A program made the translations under genes and the position numbers. DNA of 36,651 nucleotides from a virus, in IMG/VR virus record IMGVR_UViG_3300030427_000104, positions 1 to 36,651 of that record; one strand, 5' to 3'. The notes under the pieces are model-generated. The model saw only the letters and a program-made list of their open reading frames with translations. It made no database searches and had not been told where the DNA came from. Shown here one piece after another: positions 1 through 5,107 of the stretch; positions within the stretch are counted from its first letter, which is position 1, and each line of letters begins with the position of its first letter.

Positions 1-267
1 CTAAGCCGTCCTCGTTTTTTTATCAACCTTTAATTCATTTTTACCATCCTGAAATCCCATCTTATAAACCTTTTCTAGTTGTATCATATTCGCTAATGAA
101 ATTAGCTCTTCACATTCTCCGAGCAGTTTACCGTTGCCAATTATTCTTATTATTTTGTTTTCCGTCACTCTGATTTTTTTAACGTAATTTCTGTATTCAT
201 GGTCATTCATAACCTCTTTAAAAGCGTCAATATTTATCCGTTCATCCATATTTTTCAGTTTTGTCAT
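1..267 (-). CDS. Hypothetical 88-residue protein
   Basis: I do not recognise a family. The protein is charged and mostly helical in appearance, with no signal peptide, membrane segment or cysteine pair. The frame stays open upstream to a TTG at 294, but an AGGAGAG ribosome site lies 8 bases before the ATG at 267, so that start (MTKLKNMDER) is preferred. The TAG stop is the first three bases of the window. It lies beyond the Spo0E-like operon in the same orientation, separated by about 370 bases that carry a plus-strand promoter, so it is probably a separate unit. It may be the first chromosomal or last phage gene. Confidence 0.6.
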   Translation of the reverse strand: MTKLKNMDERINIDAFKEVMNDHEYRNYVKKIRVTENKIIRIIGNGKLLGECEELISLANMIQLEKVYKMGFQDGKNELKVDKKTRTA

Positions 268-335
268 TAATTCATCTCTCCTCATTATTGCCAATTAATT
301 AATTGCATGAAACGCAACTTCTCAATATTTACCTC

Positions 336-364
336 TTGTTAGTGATTGCGCTACTGGATATAAT
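336..364 (+). promoter_or_regulatory. Candidate sigma-A promoter
   Basis: TTGTTA at 336-341 and a perfect TATAAT at 359-364 are separated by exactly 17 bases. Transcription would start near 371. A 7-bp inverted repeat (TTACAAA at 369-375, TTTGTAA at 383-389) sits right at the predicted start, so it could be an operator or a 5' hairpin just before the ribosome site at 388-394. It points away from the gene at 1-267 and towards the small reading frame at 399. Confidence 0.5.
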
Positions 365-398
365 TACATTACAAATATTCCCTTTGTAAGGGGGTTTT

Positions 399-473
399 GT
401 GAAGGAAGTCCGTGAACTCTTGTCAGGGGTTGGATCGGGCTTCCTTGCTTTTGTCCATATGATTCCCTATTAG
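399..473 (+). CDS. Candidate 24-residue peptide
   Basis: GTG start at 399 is preceded by AAGGGGG with a 4-base gap. The peptide begins MKEVRELLSGVGSGF and ends LAFVHMIPY before a TAG. It lies directly behind a good promoter (336-364). The coding bases also form an 11-bp hairpin (402-446), so this could instead be a small structured RNA. No family is recognised. The peptide is amphipathic rather than a clear membrane toxin. Low confidence, because short frames with fortuitous ribosome sites are common. Confidence 0.3.
   Translation: MKEVRELLSGVGSGFLAFVHMIPY
402..446 (+). other. 11-bp hairpin
   Basis: Bases 402-412 pair with 436-446 (AAGGAAG with CTTCCTT, one T-G pair, then CCG with CGG) around a 23-base loop, followed by GCTTTTG. 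It could be a weak terminator or the fold of a small RNA starting near 371. The remaining non-coding bases between 268 and 633 show only short palindromes such as GACCA-TC-TGGTC at 560-571. No tRNA or attachment site was recognised there. Confidence 0.4.
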
Positions 474-581
474 TAATATACGCACATGTTTCAAGCTTTC
501 AGGGGGCTTCAACTAAATCCTAAATTAACAAATTATTCACTACATTTTAAGCATACACTGACCATCTGGTCGAAATCTCTA

Positions 582-604
582 AAACAATGTCGATTAAATT
601 GTTT
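582..604 (-). terminator. Weak terminator after the Spo0E-like operon
   Basis: AAACAAT at 582-588 pairs with ATTGTTT at 598-604 around a 9-base loop. On the minus strand the stem is followed by a short T run. It lies 30 bases after the stop of the gene ending at 634. The stem is AT-rich, so termination would be weak. Confidence 0.35.
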
Positions 605-633
605 AGATGTTATGAAGATCCCCCGACTGTCTT

Positions 634-933
634 TCAATTCTGCATTCTTTGCCTAACCAGTTTCTTTTCTCTATATGGCTCCTTCTTGCCAATCGGCATT
701 AATGACTGAGCTATCAGTCCGTCTTCCCCTTCCAAAACCCTATATTTCTCGCCGTTAAACTGGAACATTTCACCGGCATTCAGCCCCGACTCGTCCAACC
801 CGGACACCATGCTTATTTTGCGCCTGTGCCATGTCTCCCCCTCATCGTCACTGACATTAACTTCAATCAGAACATTTGCGTCATCCATAAATTCATTCTT
901 GAATTGATCTTCTTCCTCCTTTATCTTTTTCAT
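634..933 (-). CDS. Hypothetical 99-residue protein, second gene of Spo0E-like operon
   Basis: No family recognised. The protein is acidic in its first half (KEEEDQFKNEF, VSDDEGETW) and basic at the end (KKEPYREKKLVRQRMQ), with no membrane segment or metal motif. It starts inside the last codons of the Spo0E-like gene: the ATG overlaps the upstream TGA (ATGA). A GGAGG lies about 9 bases before the ATG. Translational coupling and a shared promoter mean the two should be made together. A role linked to the phosphatase is a guess from position only. Confidence 0.65.
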   Translation of the reverse strand: MKKIKEEEDQFKNEFMDDANVLIEVNVSDDEGETWHRRKISMVSGLDESGLNAGEMFQFNGEKYRVLEGEDGLIAQSLMPIGKKEPYREKKLVRQRMQN

Positions 934-1091
934 ACTCCTAACCCTCCCATTTCGTGATACTGATTAAGCAGTTTATCCAAGCATTGGCTCAAATTAATTA
1001 GCTCCCTGTCCACAAAGCTTTTAGCACAAGAGTATGTGTTTAGCCCTTGACGTGGATCCTCGATTAGCCATAATAAATCTTTCTCCAACAT
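930..1091 (-). CDS. Spo0E-like aspartyl-phosphate phosphatase
   Basis: This 53-residue protein has the two-helix Spo0E pattern. The diagnostic segment is LINLSQCLDKLLNQYHE near residues 32-48, matching the family's 'SQELD' signature with Cys in place of Glu. Spo0E-family proteins remove phosphate from Spo0A~P and so block entry into sporulation. Length is typical of the small members. The ATG at 1091 has an AAGGGGG site about 8 bases upstream. The gene is first in a two-gene operon whose promoter is overlapped by a LexA-like palindrome at 1123-1150. The E-to-C change lies in the signature, and I cannot say whether activity is kept. The family call rests on the motif, length and spacing. Confidence 0.8.
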   Translation of the reverse strand: MLEKDLLWLIEDPRQGLNTYSCAKSFVDRELINLSQCLDKLLNQYHEMGGLGV

Positions 1092-1122
1092 AATTTCGCC
1101 CCCTTAAGAACATTCATTTGTC

Positions 1123-1150
1123 TTATAATAGAACCTGTGTTCTATTATAA
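1123..1150 (-). promoter_or_regulatory. LexA-type (SOS) box in a perfect 12-4-12 palindrome
   Basis: TTATAATAGAAC (1123-1134) and its exact complement GTTCTATTATAA (1139-1150) flank a 4-base spacer. The core reads GAAC-N4-GTTC, the Gram-positive LexA/DinR box. It sits on a minus-strand promoter: TTGTTA (complement of 1148-1153), 17 bases, TATTAT (complement of 1125-1130), so a bound protein would cover the promoter. The operon begins at 1091. The nearby XRE protein at 1201 could be the binder instead. Confidence 0.6.
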
Positions 1151-1200
1151 CAAGGGGTATCCTGTCGAAGGGTTATATTTATATTTTGTCGAATCGAACT

Positions 1201-1395
1201 TCATTCCAATTCATTAAGATTAACACCTAGTGCAAAGGCGATTCTGCTCAACGTTTTAAAATGCGGTTTCTTTAACTTCTCCTCTATACGACTGAGGTAA
1301 CTAACGCTTATTCCTGCCCTCTCTGCCAGTTCTTTTTGCGTCAGGTTTTGTGCCTGGCGCAATTTTGCTATGTTTTTGCCAATCAATGCTGTCAA
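1201..1395 (-). CDS. XRE-family (Cro/CI-type) regulator
   Basis: This 64-residue protein is essentially one helix-turn-helix domain: IAKLRQAQNLTQKELAERAG is helices 1-2 and ISVSYLSRIEEKLKKPHF the recognition helix and turn. There is no C-terminal peptidase or oligomerisation domain, so it is not a self-cleaving CI repressor. Starts are TTG only: 1395 lies too near its AGGAC site, while the TTG at 1386 has it about 9 bases upstream and is the likelier start. It faces a second small XRE gene at 1598, an arrangement like a miniature repressor/antirepressor switch. Confidence 0.85.
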   Translation of the reverse strand: MTALIGKNIAKLRQAQNLTQKELAERAGISVSYLSRIEEKLKKPHFKTLSRIAFALGVNLNELE

Positions 1396-1446
1396 GTCCT
1401 GTCTTTAAGAATACACCTGTTGCTAAGTCGAATTAGGTAAAATTAG

Positions 1447-1546
1447 GTATGTCACAACTATTCATTTCACTGCCTATTTATTCAATTTAACTTAAATAAC
1501 TCTTTATGTATGCACATACATTGATTATAACCTGATATGTGACATT
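1447..1546. promoter_or_regulatory. Divergent control region with inverted repeats
   Basis: The 200-base space between the two XRE genes holds a 7-2-7 palindrome (ATGTATG at 1506-1512, CATACAT at 1515-1521). An ATGTCACA element near 1449 has a complementary TGTGACAT near 1537. These are plausible operators for one or both regulators. Assignment of the protein to the site is inference. Confidence 0.4.
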
Positions 1547-1597
1547 ATTAATTTAGTAGTTTTTACCACAAGAAATAATGTCAGGCGGGTATAATCA

Positions 1598-1789
1598 GTG
1601 AATCGTATCAAGGAAATCTTAAAAGAACTAGATATGACCCAGGAGGAACTCTCTCACCGCTCCGGAGTTCCACAGCCAGAAATCAGCCGAATAGCCAATA
1701 ATAAGAAAATAAAGATCGAACTAGGAACCGGTATTAAGATTGCACGAGGGCTCGGTAAGCCGGTACAGTATGTTTTTCCTGACTATTAA
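1598..1789 (+). CDS. XRE-family regulator, 63 residues
   Basis: A single helix-turn-helix domain: MNRIKEILKELDMTQEELSH, then SGVPQPEISRIANNK as the recognition segment, ending GKPVQYVFPDY. The family ending (position of a conserved 'V..LF') is typical of YozG/Cro-like repressors. GTG start at 1598 with AGGCGGG 7 bases upstream. It is transcribed away from the XRE gene at 1201 and is followed within two bases by a terminator, so it forms a one-gene unit. Confidence 0.85.
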   Translation: MNRIKEILKELDMTQEELSHRSGVPQPEISRIANNKKIKIELGTGIKIARGLGKPVQYVFPDY

Positions 1790-1790
1790 G

Positions 1791-1819
1791 AAGACCCTAG
1801 CAACTTATGCCGGGGTCTT
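1791..1819 (+). terminator. Terminator after XRE gene
   Basis: AAGACCC at 1791-1797 pairs with GGGTCTT at 1813-1819, followed by ACTATTTTCTT. It begins immediately after the stop of the 1598 gene. Confidence 0.65.
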
Positions 1820-1927
1820 ACTATTTTCTTACATATTTGTCGCAGAAGAATTAAGAATGTCGCATGGCAGGAAATGCTAGTGATTTGCTGAAATGATTAC
1901 GGAGATAAAAATAAGGAGTGTGAAATT

Positions 1928-2647
1928 ATGTTTAAATTTTTAGGTATCGTGTGTTTCCTACTAACCTTTATTATGCTGATAATTTCTATTAATCCGAAAT
2001 GGATCGCCAGAGGCAAAGAGCCTTTAAAGAGGAAGCATACACTCTTGACAGCTTTGACCATGTTAGTACTATTCTTTATTTTTGCAGTTAATGACAGTGG
2101 TAATAGTAAAACGATACCGACTACTTCGCCAAGTATACCTACGGTTAGTACTCCAGCAAAGACTCCAGAACAAATAGCCCAGGAAAAAGCAGATGCCGAA
2201 TTAAAGACTAAGCAAGCTGAAGAAGCAAAGGTAGCAGCCGAGGCGAAGGCAAAAGCTGACGCAGAAGCTAAGGTTGCAGCAGAGAAAGCGGCAGCTGCGG
2301 CCAAAATAACAACATTAAAGAATGAAGCCCAATCCATCCCTTACAAAGATTTGGCGAGAAATCCTGATAACTATAAGGGTAAAAAGGTTAAATACACCGG
2401 AAAGGTTATACAGGTCCAAGAAGAAGGTAAAAATGTAGGACTTCGCGTTAATGTGACTAAGGGAGCCTATGGATATGATGACACTATGTTTGTTATGTAC
2501 GATAAAGGAATCGTTAACGGTAGAGTTTTAGAGGATGACATAATATCCTTTTGGGGGACATCGGCAGGATTGCTGACATATAAGACAGTTATGGGCGCAG
2601 AGATGACAATACCTCAGGCGATGGCTCAAATCGTGGAAGTGAATTAA
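1928..2647 (+). CDS. Membrane-anchored protein with Ala/Lys coiled coil
   Basis: This 239-residue protein has two N-terminal membrane segments (about 3-21 and 40-56), a Thr/Ser/Pro linker, an Ala-Lys-Glu-rich coiled coil (about 78-128), and a C-terminal beta-rich domain starting IPYKDLARNPDNYKGKKVKY (about 138 onward). That last domain recurs in Firmicute surface and membrane proteins and looks OB-like. Its function is not known to me. The start has AAGGAGTG 7 bases upstream. It lies on the strand opposite the lysis genes and has its own terminator, the usual setting of a lysogenic-conversion ('moron') gene expressed from the prophage. Confidence 0.75.
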   Translation: MFKFLGIVCFLLTFIMLIISINPKWIARGKEPLKRKHTLLTALTMLVLFFIFAVNDSGNSKTIPTTSPSIPTVSTPAKTPEQIAQEKADAELKTKQAEEAKVAAEAKAKADAEAKVAAEKAAAAAKITTLKNEAQSIPYKDLARNPDNYKGKKVKYTGKVIQVQEEGKNVGLRVNVTKGAYGYDDTMFVMYDKGIVNGRVLEDDIISFWGTSAGLLTYKTVMGAEMTIPQAMAQIVEVN

Positions 2648-2665
2648 TAGGATAAAATCGCAAAA

Positions 2666-2699
2666 AAAGCCCTCCCACCAATTAAGGCAGGAGGGCTTT
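2666..2699. terminator. Strong bidirectional terminator
   Basis: AAAGCCCTCC at 2666-2675 pairs with GGAGGGCTTT at 2690-2699 around a 14-base loop, with an A run before and T's after. It closes both the plus-strand gene ending at 2647 and the minus-strand late operon ending at 2714. Confidence 0.9.
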
Positions 2700-2713
2700 C
2701 ATCATGTCTAAGT

Positions 2714-2896
2714 TTAACCTTGTGGTGCATCACGATTAATTAGTATCCCGATGACCGTGGCCACGGCTGCCACGCCATTGGCGATAGCATTAATCGATTC
2801 ATCTGTCAAGATCTGCAGGCCAAAGGCCTCGGTGACGAGTTTTACGGCCCCCAAGACAGCAACTGCTAAAGCAGGTTTGCGTAGTTTTTCTAACAT
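2714..2896 (-). CDS. Phage holin
   Basis: The 61-residue product MLEKLRKPALAVAVL... has two hydrophobic stretches (about 9-28 and 38-56) separated by a short polar turn (TDESIN), and a short polar tail (NRDAPQG), the layout of small Firmicute phage holins. The frame is open to 2962, but the ATG at 2896 has AAAGGA 9 bases before it, so the longer form is rejected. It is the last gene of the late operon, after the amidase. It should permeabilise the membrane to let the amidase reach the wall. Confidence 0.75.
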   Translation of the reverse strand: MLEKLRKPALAVAVLGAVKLVTEAFGLQILTDESINAIANGVAAVATVIGILINRDAPQG

Positions 2897-2914
2897 AGAG
2901 ATCATTCCTTTCAT

Positions 2915-2934
2915 ATCAAATTGGCAAGCGCTTG
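2915..2934. repeat. Palindrome-centred repeat, copy A
   Basis: The 20 bases here (ATCAAATTGGCAAGCGCTTG) are identical to copy B at 31969-31988 and nearly so to copy C at 36591-36610. The centre CAAGCGCTTG is a perfect 10-bp palindrome. In this copy it is non-coding, 19-38 bases upstream of the holin start. Flanking bases on the far side also resemble the other copies, with small indels. Confidence 0.8.
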
Positions 2935-2968
2935 TGAATTTGCCGTTGTTCTTTAGGACCACAAAATA

Positions 2969-3730
2969 CTACAGCGTTTTCGCGTATTCGGCAGCCTTGA
3001 TAGCTGTATCTTCCGCATGAAGTCCGCAGCAATTTGTAGCCCCTGGGATGTCTAGTTCTGCACCGCCAACAATTATAGGATGTTTGCAATTCTCAATGTC
3101 CTTGTGAATATTGGCATTGTTTCCGTCGCGACAATACATAGCGCACCCGCCTAATTTCCTGGAAATGATCCGCGCACTAGAGAAATCTGTGTCAGTAAAG
3201 TAAACCACTGTATGATCCGTCATGTCGCTTCCTCCTTCTAAATCTTTAAATAATCGATCCCACGGAAATCCAGCACCCGGACAATTAGCTTTATTAACCG
3301 AGTCAATCCGATAATGCCCAATGATATTATCCTTGGTCACAGGTATGCCTAACGTCTCGATCAGCCACCGATGCAAAGCAAGTGTCGCCTGGTACTGCGC
3401 TTCAGACATTACGTCTCCGGTTTCTCCCTCGTGTTCAATACTGACCGTGTAATAGTTCGGATTAACACCGGATTTAAGCAAAGGCCAATCGGGTTTATTC
3501 ACTCCACCGTTGGCCCATGCAGGGTTGTCCAAGCTTACGTATTGGTGGATTTCCCCGTTCTTACCCACCCCGAAATGGGAACTAACTTTACTGATTGGAT
3601 TCTTAAACCACGAATCTGTACCGGCTAGTGATCCGCTCATGATGTGGTTGACGATGGCGAGAGTTTTTAGTTTTTTAAACTCTGCGCTGTAGTGTGGCGA
3701 TCCAATCCAAATGATAGTTGGTTTTTGCAT
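2969..3730 (-). CDS. N-acetylmuramoyl-L-alanine amidase (endolysin)
   Basis: The N-terminal 165 residues form an Amidase_2 (PGRP-like) domain: zinc ligands H29 (in LAIVNHIMSG), H139 (IIGHYRIDS) and C150 (KANCPGAGFPWD), with the IEHEG motif at 98-102. It cleaves the bond between MurNAc and L-Ala to release phage. After a short linker (LEGGSDM), about 85 residues beginning TDHTVVYFTD form a C-terminal domain that resembles wall-binding or accessory modules of clostridial amidases. There is no signal peptide, so export depends on the holin. Start ATG at 3730 with AAAGGGTG upstream. It lies between the XhlA-like gene and the holin. Confidence 0.9.
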   Translation of the reverse strand: MQKPTIIWIGSPHYSAEFKKLKTLAIVNHIMSGSLAGTDSWFKNPISKVSSHFGVGKNGEIHQYVSLDNPAWANGGVNKPDWPLLKSGVNPNYYTVSIEHEGETGDVMSEAQYQATLALHRWLIETLGIPVTKDNIIGHYRIDSVNKANCPGAGFPWDRLFKDLEGGSDMTDHTVVYFTDTDFSSARIISRKLGGCAMYCRDGNNANIHKDIENCKHPIIVGGAELDIPGATNCCGLHAEDTAIKAAEYAKTL

Positions 3731-3743
3731 AATCTCACCCTTT

Positions 3744-3995
3744 CTATTTAAACATCGCTACTGCCAAGCCTACGATCACTCCGGATACAATCGGTAAAAT
3801 AATGAGCAGCCACCCAGGCACTTGGCCTTTCGTAGCTGCTTTTAATTCGTCCATGGCTTTACAGTTTTCTTCTTTGTGCTTCAGAAGATCCTCTTTGGTG
3901 ACGTAGCTACCAGCAATTAAGACTCGCAGATCGTTAACCGCATCCCATATTTTACCGAGAGATACTATGATCTCATTGGTATCTTTATCCGACAT
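3744..3995 (-). CDS. XhlA-like lysis accessory protein
   Basis: The 83-residue protein has a soluble helical N-terminus (MSDKDTNEIIVSLGKIWDAV, typical 'hemolysin XhlA' amphipathic helix) and one C-terminal membrane segment (about 60-80, GWLLIILPIVSGVIVGLAVA). In PBSX-type phages XhlA works with a holin and amidase in lysis. Ribosome site AAGGAGGGGG is ideal. It is the first clear gene of the lysis set. Confidence 0.7.
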   Translation of the reverse strand: MSDKDTNEIIVSLGKIWDAVNDLRVLIAGSYVTKEDLLKHKEENCKAMDELKAATKGQVPGWLLIILPIVSGVIVGLAVAMFK

Positions 3996-4025
3996 TCCGC
4001 CCCCTCCTTGGTAACTGGCTTATCA

Positions 4026-4070
4026 TTACAGCACACTTGGTGGATTACGTCCCGAAACAATCATCGACAT
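4026..4070 (-). CDS. Candidate 14-residue leader peptide before lysis genes
   Basis: ATG at 4070 (or 4064) follows AAGGAGAGA and encodes MSMIVSGRNPPSVL before a TAA. The stop lies 31 bases upstream of the XhlA-like gene start. It could be a short translational leader for the lysis operon. It is too short to test by composition, so confidence is low. Confidence 0.25.
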   Translation of the reverse strand: MSMIVSGRNPPSVL

Positions 4071-4095
4071 TCTCTCCTTCTAGACAATAAAAATA

Positions 4096-4111
4096 ACCGT
4101 CGTTTGACGGT
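4096..4111 (-). terminator. Terminator after XRE gene
   Basis: ACCGTC at 4096-4101 pairs with GACGGT at 4106-4111 around a GTTT loop. On the minus strand it is followed by TTATTTTTATT. It lies 35 bases after the XRE gene ending at 4146 and separates it from the lysis genes. Confidence 0.6.
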
Positions 4112-4145
4112 AAAAATAAACTTTTTGAATTGATCAACGCCAGGG

Positions 4146-4358
4146 TTAACCCCCAGCGTCTTTTTTGTGTTCCAATAGTTCCCCCACTCCCACATCTAAA
4201 TAGTTACAAAGTTTATCCAGCGTCTCAAAGTTGGCCCCTTGCGCCCTTCCGTGGTATAACTCAGCCACCGTATTCCGGGCCAAACCCGTTCCTTCTAGAA
4301 CATCAGATATCTTCAATCGTTTGCGACCCATTATTTCGCTTAGTCTATTCTCAATCAC
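4146..4358 (-). CDS. XRE-family repressor of the integrase cassette
   Basis: The 70-residue helix-turn-helix protein (IMGRKRLKISDVLEGTGLAR, then NTVAELYHGRA) resembles the YozG/Cro-like family, with the usual ending TLDKLCNYLDVGVGELLEH. GTG start at 4358 with AAGGGGG 8 bases before. It is divergent from the plus-strand genes 4516-6159, and the space between holds two near-identical 14-bp palindromes. It most likely represses the integrase cassette and perhaps itself. Confidence 0.85.
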   Translation of the reverse strand: MIENRLSEIMGRKRLKISDVLEGTGLARNTVAELYHGRAQGANFETLDKLCNYLDVGVGELLEHKKDAGG

Positions 4359-4403
4359 ATTATCATCCCCCTTGTTTGGATAATAACATGTTTGATTATA
4401 AAC

Positions 4404-4492
4404 ATCAATGCACTGATTAAAATAGTTGACACATTGATTATTATGGTGTATATTATAATCATAAGGTTAATTAAAAACATCAGTGTATTGAT
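4404..4492 (+). promoter_or_regulatory. Promoter and paired operators for the integrase cassette
   Basis: Promoter: TTGACA at 4426-4431, 17 bases, TATATT at 4449-4454. Two 14-bp sites flank it: ATCAATGCACTGAT (4404-4417) and ATCAGTGTATTGAT (4479-4492), both close to the ideal palindrome ATCAGTGCACTGAT and both flanked by AAAC before and TAAAA after. A half site (CATTGAT) lies in the promoter spacer. A further palindrome (ATGTTT-N6-AAACAT, 4388-4405) abuts the first site. The sites are 75 bases apart, about seven helical turns, which would allow looping. Confidence 0.65.
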
Positions 4493-4515
4493 TAAAAACA
4501 GAGGAGGACGAAGCA

Positions 4516-4848
4516 ATGACAGCTAATGAAATCAGAAAAGAAGTAAGCCCAATGACAATATGGATGGCAAACGCGGCAATTATGGAGGCATGTAGATCGG
4601 CTCGCAAGGATGAGGTAAGCAATCCCAATCCCTATAACAGAGAAGGAGTAGGTGTCGCAGCCGAAGTGCTATTCTCAATGTTTCATACTTGTAGTGCATC
4701 CATTAAAATCGCGCTGTTGGCAGTGGCAAAATCATATGACGGTTTTAGAGGAGGTCACCATCTCTACTTTGATGCTTTTGTAGAAGCCCTTAAAGCTCAA
4801 GACGGTATGGTTAAGCTCCGTCAACCAGATTGGGTACTTGAGTCATAA
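4516..4848 (+). CDS. Hypothetical 110-residue protein
   Basis: No family recognised. The protein is soluble and probably helical (MTIWMANAAIMEACRSARKD, then VAAEVLFSMFHTCSASIKIA). Ribosome site GAGGAGG lies 8-9 bases upstream of the ATG. It is the first gene behind the TTGACA promoter at 4426 and is followed by a zinc-ribbon gene and the recombinase. In this position a Cro- or excisionase-like role is possible, but no DNA-binding motif is visible. Confidence 0.65.
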   Translation: MTANEIRKEVSPMTIWMANAAIMEACRSARKDEVSNPNPYNREGVGVAAEVLFSMFHTCSASIKIALLAVAKSYDGFRGGHHLYFDAFVEALKAQDGMVKLRQPDWVLES

Positions 4849-4901
4849 TCAAACACCACAAGGTCAGCCGGGGCCAATACCGGCGCAAGGAGGAGTAAGC
4901 C

Positions 4902-5063
4902 ATGAAACAACTAACCTGCACCTGCGGCCATACCCCCAAACAACCAAAACGCAATCAAAACGGTACCTGCCCGAAGTGCGGCAAAGAATACTACTACTCA
5001 GAGCCCTTAGGAAAATGGCTATTTACCCAAAGAATCCACGACATAGGAAGCACCCGTCCCTAG
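4902..5063 (+). CDS. 53-residue zinc-ribbon protein
   Basis: The product starts MKQLTCTCGHTPKQ and has four cysteines in two CxC/CxxC knuckles (LTCTCGH near residues 4-10 and GTCPKCGKEYYYSE near 22-35), a single zinc ribbon. The start has AAGGAGGAG upstream with ideal spacing. It lies between the 4516 gene and the recombinase in the same direction. Such small ribbons in phages often bind nucleic acid or partner proteins. The exact role here is unknown. Confidence 0.7.
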   Translation: MKQLTCTCGHTPKQPKRNQNGTCPKCGKEYYYSEPLGKWLFTQRIHDIGSTRP

Positions 5064-5091
5064 CCTGCCAGCCCGAACGAGTGCTTAAGAA

Positions 5092-5107
5092 TGACACCGG
5101 AGTGTCA
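5092..5107 (+). promoter_or_regulatory. Hairpin over the recombinase ribosome site
   Basis: TGACAC (5092-5097) pairs with GTGTCA (5102-5107) around CGGA. The stem contains the first base of the ATG at 5107, and the only nearby Shine-Dalgarno-like bases (GGAG) sit in the loop and stem. It could lower recombinase translation. Confidence 0.4.

Noticed and set aside
1-633. tRNA or attachment site at the left end
   Set aside because: No cloverleaf and no direct repeat of the recombinase region could be seen by eye.
1897-2337. Minus-strand Ala/Phe-rich 146-codon frame
   Set aside because: It is the antisense of the Ala/Lys-rich coiled coil of the 1928 gene and has no ribosome site.
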